Positions 7,744 through 17,255 of a stretch of DNA of 58,601 nucleotides are shown in pieces (position 1 is the first letter of the stretch; every line of letters starts with the position of its first letter). A program made the translations under genes and the position numbers. The stretch is from an uncultured Clostridia bacterium. Its GTDB lineage: Bacteria; Bacillota; Clostridia; TANB77; CAG-508. The notes beneath the pieces are model-generated. The model did not search any database. It was not told where the DNA came from and saw nothing but the letters and a program-made list of their open reading frames with translations. The stretch is from NCBI GenBank assembly GCA_947385375.1, contig CANDKR010000010.1:1-58601 (forward strand), read 5' to 3'.

Positions 7744-8226
7744 ATGGAGAAAAAAGAAAAGGAATTTATAAAAAGAATAAATATCGATAAAGCAGATAAC
7801 AGAGCAAATGGAACAATGCTATTAATAATTATAAGTATATTAACCTATGTTCCTCCTCTTATAACTGGTGAATTTGATTTTGGTATAGTATTTGAAATTG
7901 CTTCTTTAGTTTTTTTAGTAATAGCTAAAAAGTATATGTCGACTTATGATGAAGATAATGCAAAAAGGTTCATAGTATTTTCGATGATAGCAATAGGCTG
8001 GATTTTGATATATGATATTATATTTTATCTTGCATCTATGCAAGATATTGCGGATTTAATAATTTTTAGTTATGATTATTGGATTTCAGAAATATTATCA
8101 ATAGTCTATTTTATTGGATTATATGATGTTTATTGGTATTTATCAAAAGCTGATAACCCAGAAAAATACAAAGAAAGTACAGATTGGTTTTATGAGACTT
8201 ATGAAGGAAAAGATGAGGAGAAATAG
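7744..8226 (+). CDS. Membrane protein
   Basis: A 160-residue protein with about four hydrophobic segments, charged N-terminus and acidic C-terminus. No family recognised. A ribosome site AAGGGG precedes it by about 10 nt, and it lies 15 nt after the previous gene and 1 nt before the Nudix gene, so the three form one transcription unit. Confidence 0.7.
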   Translation: MEKKEKEFIKRINIDKADNRANGTMLLIIISILTYVPPLITGEFDFGIVFEIASLVFLVIAKKYMSTYDEDNAKRFIVFSMIAIGWILIYDIIFYLASMQDIADLIIFSYDYWISEILSIVYFIGLYDVYWYLSKADNPEKYKESTDWFYETYEGKDEEK

Positions 8227-8227
8227 T

Positions 8228-8743
8228 ATGTGTAAAGAAGAAATTTGGGATATATTAGATGAAGATGGTAATATTACAGGAGAAACAATGCTTGCAGGTG
8301 ATAAGCTTGCTTGGCAAGAAGGAATATACCATCAGGGTGCTGATGTGTGGATAATTAATTCGGAAAATAAGATATTAATTCAAAAAAGAGCTCCTGAAAA
8401 GAAATTAGAGCCTAATGTATGGGCTATGACTGGTGGTTCTGTTATAAAAGGTGAGAGTTCGTTAGAGACTTTAAAAAGAGAGACAAAAGAAGAGCTTGGA
8501 ATTGACTTAGATATCAATAAAGCTATAAAAATCAAACATTATAAAAGTAGAAATGTGTGGTTAGATGAATATATAGTTAAACAAGACATTGACTTAAACA
8601 AAGTTATTATGCAAAAAGAAGAAGTATCAGATGTTAAATTTGCAAGTTTTGACGAGATAGAAAAGCTTTATGAAGAAAAATGTTTTATGAAAAATAGATG
8701 GGAATTTGTAAGAGATGAAATAAAAAAATATATTCAAAATTAA
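8228..8743 (+). CDS. Nudix hydrolase
   Basis: A 171-residue protein with a complete Nudix box, G-x5-E-x7-REx2EExG, in the stretch from TGGSVIKGESS to RETKEELGI. The N-terminal part (WDILDEDGNITGET) and the isoprenoid-isomerase-like layout place it among Nudix proteins related to YfcD/IDI-type enzymes that hydrolyse nucleoside or isoprenoid diphosphates. The substrate cannot be told. The start is ATG 8228 with AGGAG in the end of the previous gene; an upstream in-frame ATG at 8114 lies inside that gene. Confidence 0.88.
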   Translation: MCKEEIWDILDEDGNITGETMLAGDKLAWQEGIYHQGADVWIINSENKILIQKRAPEKKLEPNVWAMTGGSVIKGESSLETLKRETKEELGIDLDINKAIKIKHYKSRNVWLDEYIVKQDIDLNKVIMQKEEVSDVKFASFDEIEKLYEEKCFMKNRWEFVRDEIKKYIQN

Positions 8744-8770
8744 AAAATAAACAAAAATAACCAAGACGGG

Positions 8771-8797
8771 AAAAAGGCTATTTATAGCCTTTTTTTC
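8771..8797 (+). terminator. Rho-independent terminator
   Basis: AAAAAGGCTA and TAGCCTTTTT pair over a 4-nt loop and run into T residues, after the Nudix gene. Confidence 0.88.
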
Positions 8798-8835
8798 GCG
8801 CCAAAAATTACTATGTGAAATTTTGTCGAAATCTG

Positions 8836-8865
8836 TTGAAAAGAAAATAAATACTATGATATAAT
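8836..8865 (+). promoter_or_regulatory. Promoter of hydrogenase operon
   Basis: TTGAAA (8836-8841), 18-bp spacer, TATAAT (8860-8865), 37 bp before the first hydrogenase gene. Confidence 0.7.
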
Positions 8866-8902
8866 TCAAAATAAGTATGGATATAGAAAGGATGATTGAG
8901 TT

Positions 8903-9385
8903 ATGGAAGAAATGTGTGCATGTGTTAGAGTGAAAAAAGAAACAGAAGAAATTGTTGAGAAATTTCATAATGAGAAGAATCAATTAATAGGTATATTAAA
9001 TGATGTACAAGAGAAGTATGGATATATACCTAAGCAAGCTCAAGAAGCAATATCTGAAAAACTAGATATGCCAATGGCAGAAATTTATGGTGTAATTACT
9101 TTTTATTCAAGATTTACACTTGCTCCAAAAGGAAAATATAACATATCAATATGTTTAGGAACAGCTTGCTTCGTAAAGGGTTCTGGTAGTTTGTTAGATA
9201 GAGCAAAAGAAAGATTACAAATTGAGCCAGGTCAGGTTACACCAGACGGTAAATTTTCAATAGATGATGTAAGATGTGTAGGTGCCTGTGGTTTAGCACC
9301 AGTATTTATGGTAAATGATGAAGTTTACGGAAATGCAACAGTAAAACAATTAGATGAGGTAATTGATAAATATATGAATGAATAA
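8903..9385 (+). CDS. hydC: [FeFe]-hydrogenase NuoE-like subunit
   Basis: A 160-residue thioredoxin-fold [2Fe-2S] protein of the NuoE/HydC family. Cluster ligands are visible in CLGTACFVKGS and CVGACGLAP. In trimeric NADH-dependent (electron-bifurcating) hydrogenases this small subunit joins the flavin subunit HydB and the catalytic HydA. It is first of a three-gene operon (hydC-hydB-hydA) with 12-13 nt gaps and strong ribosome sites. It has no CGG codons. Confidence 0.92.
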   Translation: MEEMCACVRVKKETEEIVEKFHNEKNQLIGILNDVQEKYGYIPKQAQEAISEKLDMPMAEIYGVITFYSRFTLAPKGKYNISICLGTACFVKGSGSLLDRAKERLQIEPGQVTPDGKFSIDDVRCVGACGLAPVFMVNDEVYGNATVKQLDEVIDKYMNE

Positions 9386-9397
9386 AGGAGGTCATCT

Positions 9398-11257
9398 ATG
9401 AAAAGTATAGAAGAATTAGAGAATATTAGAAGAGAAAAAAGAGCGGAATTAGATTTAAGAGTTAATACAAGTTCTGATACTAGAGAAAAACATATTTTAG
9501 TATGTAGAGGAACTGGTTGTACTTCTTCAAAATCTCCTCAAATTATTGAAAATATGAGAAGAATTTTAGAAGAAAAAGGTATAACTAATGTTAGAGTAAT
9601 TCAAACAGGTTGCTTTGGTTTATGTGCCAAAGGACCAATAGTAATTATCCGTCCAGAAGAGACTTTTTATGCACACGTTAAAGTAGAAGATTGTGAAGAA
9701 ATAATTCAATCACATATTATAGAAGGAAGAAGAGTCGAGAGATTACTTTGTAGAGATATAGATGGAAGTATAGTAGACAAATTAGATGACTTAAATTTCT
9801 ATAAAAAACAAAAGAGAATTGCACTACAAAATTGCGGTATTATTGACCCAGAAGTTATTGATGAATATATTGCTTTTGATGGATATAAAGCGCTTGAAAA
9901 AGTGCTTACTTCAATGAGCCAAGATGATGTAATAAATACAGTATTAAATTCTGGCTTAAAAGGTCGTGGAGGAGCAGGTTTCCCAACAGGTAGAAAATGG
10001 GCTTTTGCAAAAGACGCAGAAGGAGACCAAAAATATATTGTATGTAATGCAGACGAAGGTGATCCTGGAGCTTTTATGGATAGAAGTATTCTAGAAGGGG
10101 ACCCACACTGTGTACTTGAGGCAATGGCTATTGCCGGTTATGCAATTGGAGCAAATCAAGGTTACATATATGTTAGAGCTGAATACCCAATAGCAGTTCA
10201 AAGATTAAGAATAGCAATAAATCAAGCAAGAGAATATGGCTTACTTGGAAATAATATTTTTGGAACAAACTTTAGCTTTGATATTGATATTAGACTTGGT
10301 GCTGGAGCTTTCGTATGTGGAGAAGAAACTGCATTACTTGAGTCAGTAGAAGGAAAGCGTGGTCAACCAAGACTAAAACCACCATTCCCAGCAAATAGTG
10401 GTTTATTCCAAAAACCAACAATTATAAATAATGTTGAGACACTTGCAAATGTTACTAAAATAATTTTAAATGGTGCAGAATGGTATGCTGGCATCGGAAC
10501 AGAGAAATCTAAAGGTACAAAGGTATTTGCTTTAGGTGGAAATGTTGTTAATGTTGGCTTAGTTGAAGTTCCTATGGGAACTACTTTAAGAGAAATTGTA
10601 TATGACATAGGTGGAGGTATTCCAAATGGTAGAGAGTTTAAAGCTGCTCAAACAGGTGGACCTTCAGGCGGATGTATTCCTGCTGAACATTTAGATACAC
10701 CAATTGATTATGAGTCACTAGCAAGTATAGGTTCAATGATGGGTTCTGGTGGACTTATCGTAATGGACGATACAAAATGCATGGTTGATATTGCAAGATT
10801 TTATTTAGACTTTACAGTAAGTGAAAGTTGTGGTAAATGTACACCTTGTAGAATTGGTACAAAGAGAATGCTTGAGATTCTTACAAAAATATGTGAAGGA
10901 AAGGGTACAGAAACTGATATAGAACATCTTGAAAGATTAGCAGATAGTATTAGAAAAGCGTCAGTTTGCGGTCTTGGTCAAACAGCACCAAACCCAGTAC
11001 TTAGCACCCTACACTATTTTAGAAATGAATATGAAGAACACGTACGTGATAAAAAATGTAGAGCAGGAGCTTGTAAAGCTTTATGTGATATAAGCATTGA
11101 TCCTGAGAAATGCAAAGGTTGTGGTTTGTGTAAGAGAAATTGCCCTGTTAATGCTATTACAGGAGAAATCAAAGAGCCACATAAAATAGACCCAGAAATT
11201 TGTATTAAATGTGGAACTTGTGTAGACAAATGCCCATTTAAGGCAATTAATAAATAG
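9398..11257 (+). CDS. hydB: [FeFe]-hydrogenase NuoF-like flavin subunit
   Basis: A 619-residue subunit. It has an N-terminal [2Fe-2S] domain (CRGTGC ... CFGLCAKGP), the NuoF core with the FMN/NADH signature GRGGAGFPTGRKW near residue 190, the [4Fe-4S] site ESCGKCTPCR and two C-terminal ferredoxin clusters (CKGCGLCKRNCP and CIKCGTCVDKCP). It oxidises or reduces NAD(H) and passes electrons to HydA, likely with ferredoxin as second carrier. The length is typical of HydB. All CGG trinucleotides in it straddle codons. Confidence 0.94.
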   Translation: MKSIEELENIRREKRAELDLRVNTSSDTREKHILVCRGTGCTSSKSPQIIENMRRILEEKGITNVRVIQTGCFGLCAKGPIVIIRPEETFYAHVKVEDCEEIIQSHIIEGRRVERLLCRDIDGSIVDKLDDLNFYKKQKRIALQNCGIIDPEVIDEYIAFDGYKALEKVLTSMSQDDVINTVLNSGLKGRGGAGFPTGRKWAFAKDAEGDQKYIVCNADEGDPGAFMDRSILEGDPHCVLEAMAIAGYAIGANQGYIYVRAEYPIAVQRLRIAINQAREYGLLGNNIFGTNFSFDIDIRLGAGAFVCGEETALLESVEGKRGQPRLKPPFPANSGLFQKPTIINNVETLANVTKIILNGAEWYAGIGTEKSKGTKVFALGGNVVNVGLVEVPMGTTLREIVYDIGGGIPNGREFKAAQTGGPSGGCIPAEHLDTPIDYESLASIGSMMGSGGLIVMDDTKCMVDIARFYLDFTVSESCGKCTPCRIGTKRMLEILTKICEGKGTETDIEHLERLADSIRKASVCGLGQTAPNPVLSTLHYFRNEYEEHVRDKKCRAGACKALCDISIDPEKCKGCGLCKRNCPVNAITGEIKEPHKIDPEICIKCGTCVDKCPFKAINK

Positions 11258-11270
11258 GAGGGTAAAGCTA

Positions 11271-13016
11271 ATGGTAAATTTAAAAATAGATGGAAAAGAT
11301 ATTTGTGTAGAGGAAGGAACAACTATCCTTAAAGCTGCACGTGATAATGGAATTGATATACCTACTTTATGCTTCTTGAAAGACATTAATGAATTTGGCG
11401 ATTGCAGAATGTGTATAGTAGAGGTCGAAGGCAGAAGAGGTTTTGCAACTTCTTGTATTCAAAAAGTTGAAGAAGGTATGGTAATTAAAACTAACTCACA
11501 TGAAGTAGTTGAAGCTAGAAAAGTAGTTTTAGATTTGATACTTTCAAATCATCACAGAGATTGCTTAACTTGTACTAGAAATGGAAATTGTGAATTACAA
11601 GCGCTAGCTGTAAAATACAATGTACAAAAAGTAGAATTTGAGGGAGAACAATCTAAATTTGAGATTGATGATAAATCACCTTCAATTGTTAGAGATTTTA
11701 ATAAATGTATTTTATGTAGAAGATGTGTTGCAACTTGTAAAAATGTACAAGAAATAGGTGCAATTGACTGTATAGGAAGAGGTTTTGAATCTCGTATATC
11801 AACAACTTATGAACATAGCTTAAATGATGTTGATTGTACACTTTGTGGACAATGTATTGAGGCTTGTCCAACAGGTGCATTAAAAGAAAAAGAAAACATA
11901 GAAGATGTATGGAAAAAATTAAGAGACCCAGAAACTTATGTAGTTGTTCAAACTGCTCCAGCAGTTAGAGTTGCTCTTGGCGAAGAATTTGGTATGCCAA
12001 TTGGAACTAATGTAACAGGTAAAATGGCAACAGCCTTAAAACTTATTGGTTTTGATAAAGTATTTGATACAAATACAGGTGCTGATTTAACTATTATGGA
12101 AGAAGCAAATGAGTTTATTGAAAGAGTAACTAATAATGGTGTTTTACCAATGATTACATCTTGTAGCCCAGGCTGGGTAAGATTTGCAGAAAAGAACTTT
12201 CCAAATAGTTTAGCACATTTATCATCTTGTAAATCACCACATCAAATGTTTGGAGCTATAATAAAATCATATTTTGCGCAAAAGTATAACTTAGACAGAA
12301 GCAAAATTTGTGTAGTTTCAGTTATGCCTTGCGTTGCAAAAAAATATGAATGTTCAAGACTTGAAATGGAAGTTGATGGAGCTCGTGACGTTGATTATGT
12401 TATTACTACAAGAGAGCTTGCAAGAATGATAAAACAATCTAATATGGATTTCCCATCATTAGAAGAAAGTACATTTGACGATCCAATGGGAGAAGCAAGT
12501 GGAGCAGGAGCAATTTTTGGCACAACTGGTGGAGTTATGGAAGCTGCTGTTAGAACAGCTGTTGATACACTAGAAGGAAGAAGTATTGATAGAATTGAAT
12601 ACACAGAAGTTAGAGGTCAAAGTGGTATAAAAGAAGCAAACTTGGTGGTTGCTGGAAAAGAAATAAAAATTGCTGTTGCAAGTGGTTTAGCAAATGCAAG
12701 AAAATTATTAAAACAAATTGAAGAAGGAAACTCACCATATCATTTCATAGAAATAATGGCTTGTCCAGGTGGATGTGTAATGGGTGGTGGTCAACCTATT
12801 AAAACTTCTAAGACAAGAGCAACAGTTGATGTAAGAAAACTAAGAGCTGATGCACTTTATAGTATAGATGAAAAGAGTACTATAAGAAAATCACACGAAA
12901 ATCCAGTTATGCATATGCTTTATAATGAATTCTTAGAAAAACCAGGTAGCCACGTAGCACATAAATATTTACATACAACATATAGTGCAAAACCAAAATA
13001 TGATATTGGAGAATAA
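11271..13016 (+). CDS. hydA: [FeFe]-hydrogenase catalytic subunit
   Basis: A 581-residue group A [FeFe]-hydrogenase. An N-terminal [2Fe-2S] domain, a His/Cys cluster region (CLTCTRNGNC), and two [4Fe-4S] clusters (CILCRRCVATC and CTLCGQCIEACP) precede the H-cluster motifs TSCSPGW, MPCVAKK and MACPGGCVMGGGQ. A short C-terminal small-subunit region follows. It evolves or takes up H2 together with HydB and HydC, as in fermentative Clostridia. A strong terminator ends the operon. Confidence 0.95.
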   Translation: MVNLKIDGKDICVEEGTTILKAARDNGIDIPTLCFLKDINEFGDCRMCIVEVEGRRGFATSCIQKVEEGMVIKTNSHEVVEARKVVLDLILSNHHRDCLTCTRNGNCELQALAVKYNVQKVEFEGEQSKFEIDDKSPSIVRDFNKCILCRRCVATCKNVQEIGAIDCIGRGFESRISTTYEHSLNDVDCTLCGQCIEACPTGALKEKENIEDVWKKLRDPETYVVVQTAPAVRVALGEEFGMPIGTNVTGKMATALKLIGFDKVFDTNTGADLTIMEEANEFIERVTNNGVLPMITSCSPGWVRFAEKNFPNSLAHLSSCKSPHQMFGAIIKSYFAQKYNLDRSKICVVSVMPCVAKKYECSRLEMEVDGARDVDYVITTRELARMIKQSNMDFPSLEESTFDDPMGEASGAGAIFGTTGGVMEAAVRTAVDTLEGRSIDRIEYTEVRGQSGIKEANLVVAGKEIKIAVASGLANARKLLKQIEEGNSPYHFIEIMACPGGCVMGGGQPIKTSKTRATVDVRKLRADALYSIDEKSTIRKSHENPVMHMLYNEFLEKPGSHVAHKYLHTTYSAKPKYDIGE

Positions 13017-13022
13017 TTATTT

Positions 13023-13059
13023 AAAAAGTAAGAGTTTTTTATTAACTCTTACTTTTTTT
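13023..13059 (+). terminator. Terminator of hydrogenase operon
   Basis: A 14-bp stem AAAAAGTAAGAGTT / AACTCTTACTTTTT with a 7-nt loop and a T run. Confidence 0.92.
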
Positions 13060-13060
13060 G

Positions 13061-13089
13061 TTGCGAAATGTAAGTAATAATGATATAAT
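13061..13089 (+). promoter_or_regulatory. Promoter
   Basis: TTGCGA (13061-13066), 17-bp spacer, TATAAT (13084-13089), upstream of the dCMP deaminase gene and probably the der-plsY-gpsA run. Confidence 0.65.
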
Positions 13090-13112
13090 AAGCGTGGCTA
13101 GGAGGCTAAAAA

Positions 13113-13607
13113 ATGGAAGATAGAATTGATAAAATAAATTATTATTTAGATATAGCAGAAACAGTTGCCTCAAGGGCTACTTGCCTTAGAAAAAAATATG
13201 GTGCAGTTATAGTAAATCACGACCAGATAGTTTCTACTGGTTATAATGGAGCACCAAGAGGTAGAAAAAACTGTTCAGATTTAGGGTATTGTACAAAAAA
13301 GAAATTATTACCTGACCAAAGACATGGTGGATATGATGCGTGTAGAGCAGTACATAGCGAGCAAAATGCAATGCTTTGTGCATCAAGAGAAGAGATGCTT
13401 GGTGCAACTTTATATTTAGTTGGATATAGAACAGAAAATCATGACTATGAGAATGGTGCAGCACCTTGTTTAATGTGTAGAAAACTTATTATTAACTCAG
13501 GTATTGATAAAGTAATTGTAAGAAAAAATGAAAAAGAATATATAACTTTTGAGGTAGATGACTGGAAAGCAAATGATGAGTTTTTAGAAGGTAAAATAAA
13601 TTACTAA
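13113..13607 (+). CDS. Deoxycytidylate deaminase (ComEB family)
   Basis: A 164-residue zinc deaminase. The active site HSEQNAM (HxE) and the PCLMC zinc ligands are present, and the N-terminal Cys-rich segment CSDLGYCTKKK, which binds an extra zinc in dCMP deaminases, is also seen. It converts dCMP to dUMP for thymidylate synthesis. ATG at 13113 follows AGGAGG. Its stop codon overlaps the start of the next gene by one base. Confidence 0.92.
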   Translation: MEDRIDKINYYLDIAETVASRATCLRKKYGAVIVNHDQIVSTGYNGAPRGRKNCSDLGYCTKKKLLPDQRHGGYDACRAVHSEQNAMLCASREEMLGATLYLVGYRTENHDYENGAAPCLMCRKLIINSGIDKVIVRKNEKEYITFEVDDWKANDEFLEGKINY

Positions 13608-15271
13608 TGGAGATAAAATTGAAAGATAAAGTAAAAAATATTTTAGTTTTGTTAATAGTTGCGTGTATTATGTGTATACCAATGCTAAAAGATAATTTAG
13701 ATGTGTATTATGATGATGGAATTCAACATATAGCAAGGGCTTTTGGAAGCTTTGAAGCAATGAGTAAAGGTGTTACTTTTGGAAACATTATTCCAAATTT
13801 TAGTAATGGCTTTGGTTATTCTTGGAACTTGTTTTATGGTGCTTTTACCACGGTAGGAATCATTATTTTTAAAGTGATTACAGGTTCGTACATAGTAGGG
13901 TACAAGATATTTGCTTTTGTATGTTTGTTTTTATCTGGTATTTTTATGTACAAGTTTGTAAAAGACGTTTCAGATAATCACAATGTAGGCTTACTTGCAG
14001 GTTCGTTATATATGATGGCACCATATCATTTAACTGATTTATATGTTAGAAATGCTCTTGCAGAATTTGCTTCTTTTATGTTTATACCACTTGTATTTTT
14101 AGGCTTGTATAATATTGTGCAGAAGGAAGGTAAGAGTTGGTATTTAAGCTTAGGTGCAATTGGTTTGATATTTACGCATAATATATCAGCATTATATACA
14201 GCAATTTTGGGGTTAATATATTTATTAGTTAATATAAAAGCTTTAAAAGATAAAGAAACTTGGAAATTATTAGGAATAAATGCTTTATTTATTGTTATGA
14301 TAACTTTATGTTTTACACTTCCTATGCTAGAAGCAAGATTTAGTGCAGATTATAGAGTTTATGAAGATGAAGCAATGGCGACTAAAGAGAGTGTTTTAGA
14401 ACAAAGACTTTCAATTAAGAGAATCTTTGTGACAGCAGCAGGTGATGGCTTTGCTTTCGAACTTGGTCCATATATGATTATAATGCTTGCATTTTCATTT
14501 ATGACTATAAGAATAATGAAACCTGAATTTAGAAAAGACTATTTATTCTTTTTGATAGCAGGACTTGTAACACTTTTAATGTCAACAAAATTATTCCCAT
14601 GGCAGTTTATGCCAAAGTTTTTGTACATAATACAATTTCCTTGGAGATGTATGGAATTTGCATCATTCTTCTTAAGTATAGTTTGTGCAATAAATATGGG
14701 CGCTGTTATTAAAAATTACAAGTTCAAAGATGCTATAATTATTATAGTAATTGCAACAGTATATGTTATGGCTTTGCATGGTTTTGTAAAATACACAGAT
14801 GAAGTATCTCCAATTGAAGATTGGAATGTAGGACAAGTTTCAGGCATGAATAATGAGTGTATTGCAGGAATGGGAAGAGCAGAATATTTGCCTACAAAGG
14901 CTTTCGAAAATAGATTTTATGTAGCAACAAGAGAAGATAAGATATATGCGTTAAAAGGTAAAGCTGTGGTTGATGAAGAGCAAAAAGATGGTTTAAATAT
15001 GAGTGCAAAAATAGAGACTTTTGGAGAAGATGTAAGCTTAGAATTGCCATACATATATTATCCAGGTTATGAGGTAAGAGCTGATGGCGAAATTTTAAAA
15101 ACTTATGAAACGGAAAATGGTTTCTTAGGTTGTGACCTTCCTTCAGGAGATGATCTTACTTTAGAAGTCGCATATCGTGGAACAGATAATTCAAAAGTAG
15201 CGACAATTATATCAGTTTTAGGAACATTATTATTAATCATATATATTTGGAAAATGGAAAGGGAAAAATAA
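13607..15271 (+). CDS. PTPS-related multi-pass membrane protein
   Basis: A 554-residue protein with about ten transmembrane segments and a C-terminal extracytoplasmic beta-rich domain. The first loop (DVYYDDGIQHIARAFGSF) and the AFNLFYGAF-like stretch resemble the '6-pyruvoyl-tetrahydropterin synthase related' membrane family, which looks like GT-C glycosyltransferases. The substrate is unknown; a role in cell-envelope glycosylation is inference. It overlaps the dCMP deaminase stop by one base and is 1 nt from der. Confidence 0.75.
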   Translation: MEIKLKDKVKNILVLLIVACIMCIPMLKDNLDVYYDDGIQHIARAFGSFEAMSKGVTFGNIIPNFSNGFGYSWNLFYGAFTTVGIIIFKVITGSYIVGYKIFAFVCLFLSGIFMYKFVKDVSDNHNVGLLAGSLYMMAPYHLTDLYVRNALAEFASFMFIPLVFLGLYNIVQKEGKSWYLSLGAIGLIFTHNISALYTAILGLIYLLVNIKALKDKETWKLLGINALFIVMITLCFTLPMLEARFSADYRVYEDEAMATKESVLEQRLSIKRIFVTAAGDGFAFELGPYMIIMLAFSFMTIRIMKPEFRKDYLFFLIAGLVTLLMSTKLFPWQFMPKFLYIIQFPWRCMEFASFFLSIVCAINMGAVIKNYKFKDAIIIIVIATVYVMALHGFVKYTDEVSPIEDWNVGQVSGMNNECIAGMGRAEYLPTKAFENRFYVATREDKIYALKGKAVVDEEQKDGLNMSAKIETFGEDVSLELPYIYYPGYEVRADGEILKTYETENGFLGCDLPSGDDLTLEVAYRGTDNSKVATIISVLGTLLLIIYIWKMEREK

Positions 15272-15272
15272 A

Positions 15273-16598
15273 ATGTCAAAACCAATAGTGGCAATAGTTG
15301 GAAAACCCAATGTAGGTAAATCTAGATTTTTCAACTATGTTGTCGGACAAAGAATTTCAATAGTAGAAGACACACCAGGTGTTACGAGAGATAGGGTTTA
15401 TGCAGATACTTCTTGGCGTGATAGAGAGTTTACTTTAATCGATACAGGTGGTATCGAGCCAGAAAGTGATGATATTATTTTATCTCAAATGAGAGAACAG
15501 GCAAATATAGCAATAGGTGTAGCAGATGTTATATTATTTATGACAAATGTAAAAGAAGGCGTAACAGCAGCAGATAGCGAGATTGCAGTAATGCTTAAAA
15601 AATCTAAAAAACCTATAATACTTGCTTGTAATAAAGTAGATACTTTTGGTGAAGTGCCTAGTGAAATTTATGAATTTTATAATTTAGGATTAGGAGAGCC
15701 ACATGCAATTTCTGCTGCAAATGCAATGGGAATAGGAGATTTATTAGATGAGATCTATGATTTGCTTCCACCAAAGTCAGAAGATGAAGGTGATGAGGAC
15801 AAAATAAAAGTTGCACTAATTGGTAAGCCTAATGTTGGTAAGTCTTCTTTATTAAACAGAATTCTTGGTCAAGATAGAAGTATTGTAAGTGATATTGCAG
15901 GAACAACTAGAGACGCGATAGATTCTGAATTTGAAAATGAATATGGAAAATATACTTTTATAGATACAGCAGGTATTAGAAGAAAAAGTAAAGTAAATGA
16001 ATCTATCGAAAAGTTTAGTGTTATGAGAACACTTCTTGCTATCGAAAGAGCTGATGTATGCTTAGTTTTAATAGATGCTTTAGAAGGTGTAACAGACCAA
16101 GATGCTAAAATTCTTGGAGAAGCACATGAAGCTGGAAAAGGTATTGTAATTGTTGTAAATAAATGGGACGAAGTTGAGAAAGATAATTATACAATGCAAG
16201 AATATACGAAAGATATTTATAACAAAATTTCCTATGCTACTTATGCACCAATTATGTTTATTTCAGCAAAAACTGGTCAAAGAGTAAATAAGATTTTTGA
16301 GAAAGTAAATGAAGTATATAAACAAAATTCTTTAAGAGTTTCAACATCTGTAATAAATGAGGTAATTAATGAAGCGATTTCAGTTGTACAACCACCAACT
16401 GATAAAGGAAAAAGACTTAAGATTTTATACGGTACACAAGCTTCTACTAAACCACCTACATTTGTTATATTTGTTAACAATAAAGATTTATTTCATTTTT
16501 CATATCAAAGATATTTGATAAATAATTTTAGAAATAATTTTGGCTTAGAGGGAACACCTGTAAGATTGATTATAAGAGAAAAATCCGAAAAGGAATAA
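15273..16598 (+). CDS. der: Ribosome-assembly GTPase Der (EngA)
   Basis: A 441-residue double-GTPase with two complete G domains. Domain 1 has GKPNVGKS (residues 9-16), DTPG and NKVD; domain 2 has GKPNVGKSSLLN, DTAG and NKWD. A KH-like C-terminus carries TPVRLIIREK. It is needed for 50S ribosome maturation. Length is normal. In the first P-loop the residue after GKS is Arg where Thr or Ser is usual. It lies just before plsY and gpsA, a common Clostridia arrangement. Confidence 0.95.
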   Translation: MSKPIVAIVGKPNVGKSRFFNYVVGQRISIVEDTPGVTRDRVYADTSWRDREFTLIDTGGIEPESDDIILSQMREQANIAIGVADVILFMTNVKEGVTAADSEIAVMLKKSKKPIILACNKVDTFGEVPSEIYEFYNLGLGEPHAISAANAMGIGDLLDEIYDLLPPKSEDEGDEDKIKVALIGKPNVGKSSLLNRILGQDRSIVSDIAGTTRDAIDSEFENEYGKYTFIDTAGIRRKSKVNESIEKFSVMRTLLAIERADVCLVLIDALEGVTDQDAKILGEAHEAGKGIVIVVNKWDEVEKDNYTMQEYTKDIYNKISYATYAPIMFISAKTGQRVNKIFEKVNEVYKQNSLRVSTSVINEVINEAISVVQPPTDKGKRLKILYGTQASTKPPTFVIFVNNKDLFHFSYQRYLINNFRNNFGLEGTPVRLIIREKSEKE

Positions 16599-16608
16599 GG
16601 AGGTAAAT

Positions 16609-17241
16609 ATGGTATTATATGTTATTATGGCAATTATTGCCTATGCCATAGGAAGTATTAGCTTTTCTGTAATTATAAGCAGAAAAATGGCTGGTTTTGA
16701 TGTTAGAGAAAAAGGAAGCGGAAATGCTGGTAGTACAAATATGTTACGTAGTGTTGGAAAAAAAGCTGCATTACTTACACTTGTTTGTGACATACTAAAA
16801 GGAGTAGTAGCTATTGCGATTAGCTTATTAATTGGAAAATTCAATAGTTCAGTGGATAAAGCAATTTTAGTTCAAATTGCAGCAGTTGCAGTTGTAATAG
16901 GTCATACTTTTCCAATCTTTTTCGAATTTAGAGGTGGAAAAGGTGTTGCAACAAGTTTAGGAGTTATTATTTTAGTAAACTGGCAAATTGGTCTAATTTG
17001 TTTAGTATTTGCACTTGTATTAATGATACTAACAAGAATGGTATCATTAGGCTCAATATGTGCAGCAATATTATTCCCAGTGCTTACAGTGTTTATACAT
17101 GAGCATTATATAGTAGATGGAAATTATATCATTTTCGGTATTATAATGGCAGCATTCATTGCATATAATCATAGAAGTAACATTAAACGTTTACTTTCTG
17201 GTACAGAAAATAAGATAAGTTTCAAAAAGACAGAAAACTAA
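16609..17241 (+). CDS. plsY: Acyl-phosphate:glycerol-3-phosphate acyltransferase
   Basis: A 210-residue membrane enzyme that acylates glycerol 3-phosphate from acyl phosphate, the first step of phospholipid synthesis. The conserved motifs are SGNAGSTNMLR (near residue 40), FRGGKGVATS (near residue 108) and the C-terminal HRSNIKRLLSG. About five transmembrane segments. AGGAGG precedes ATG 16609. It pairs with gpsA, which makes its substrate. Confidence 0.95.
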   Translation: MVLYVIMAIIAYAIGSISFSVIISRKMAGFDVREKGSGNAGSTNMLRSVGKKAALLTLVCDILKGVVAIAISLLIGKFNSSVDKAILVQIAAVAVVIGHTFPIFFEFRGGKGVATSLGVIILVNWQIGLICLVFALVLMILTRMVSLGSICAAILFPVLTVFIHEHYIVDGNYIIFGIIMAAFIAYNHRSNIKRLLSGTENKISFKKTEN

Positions 17242-17255
17242 GGAGGAATAATGTT

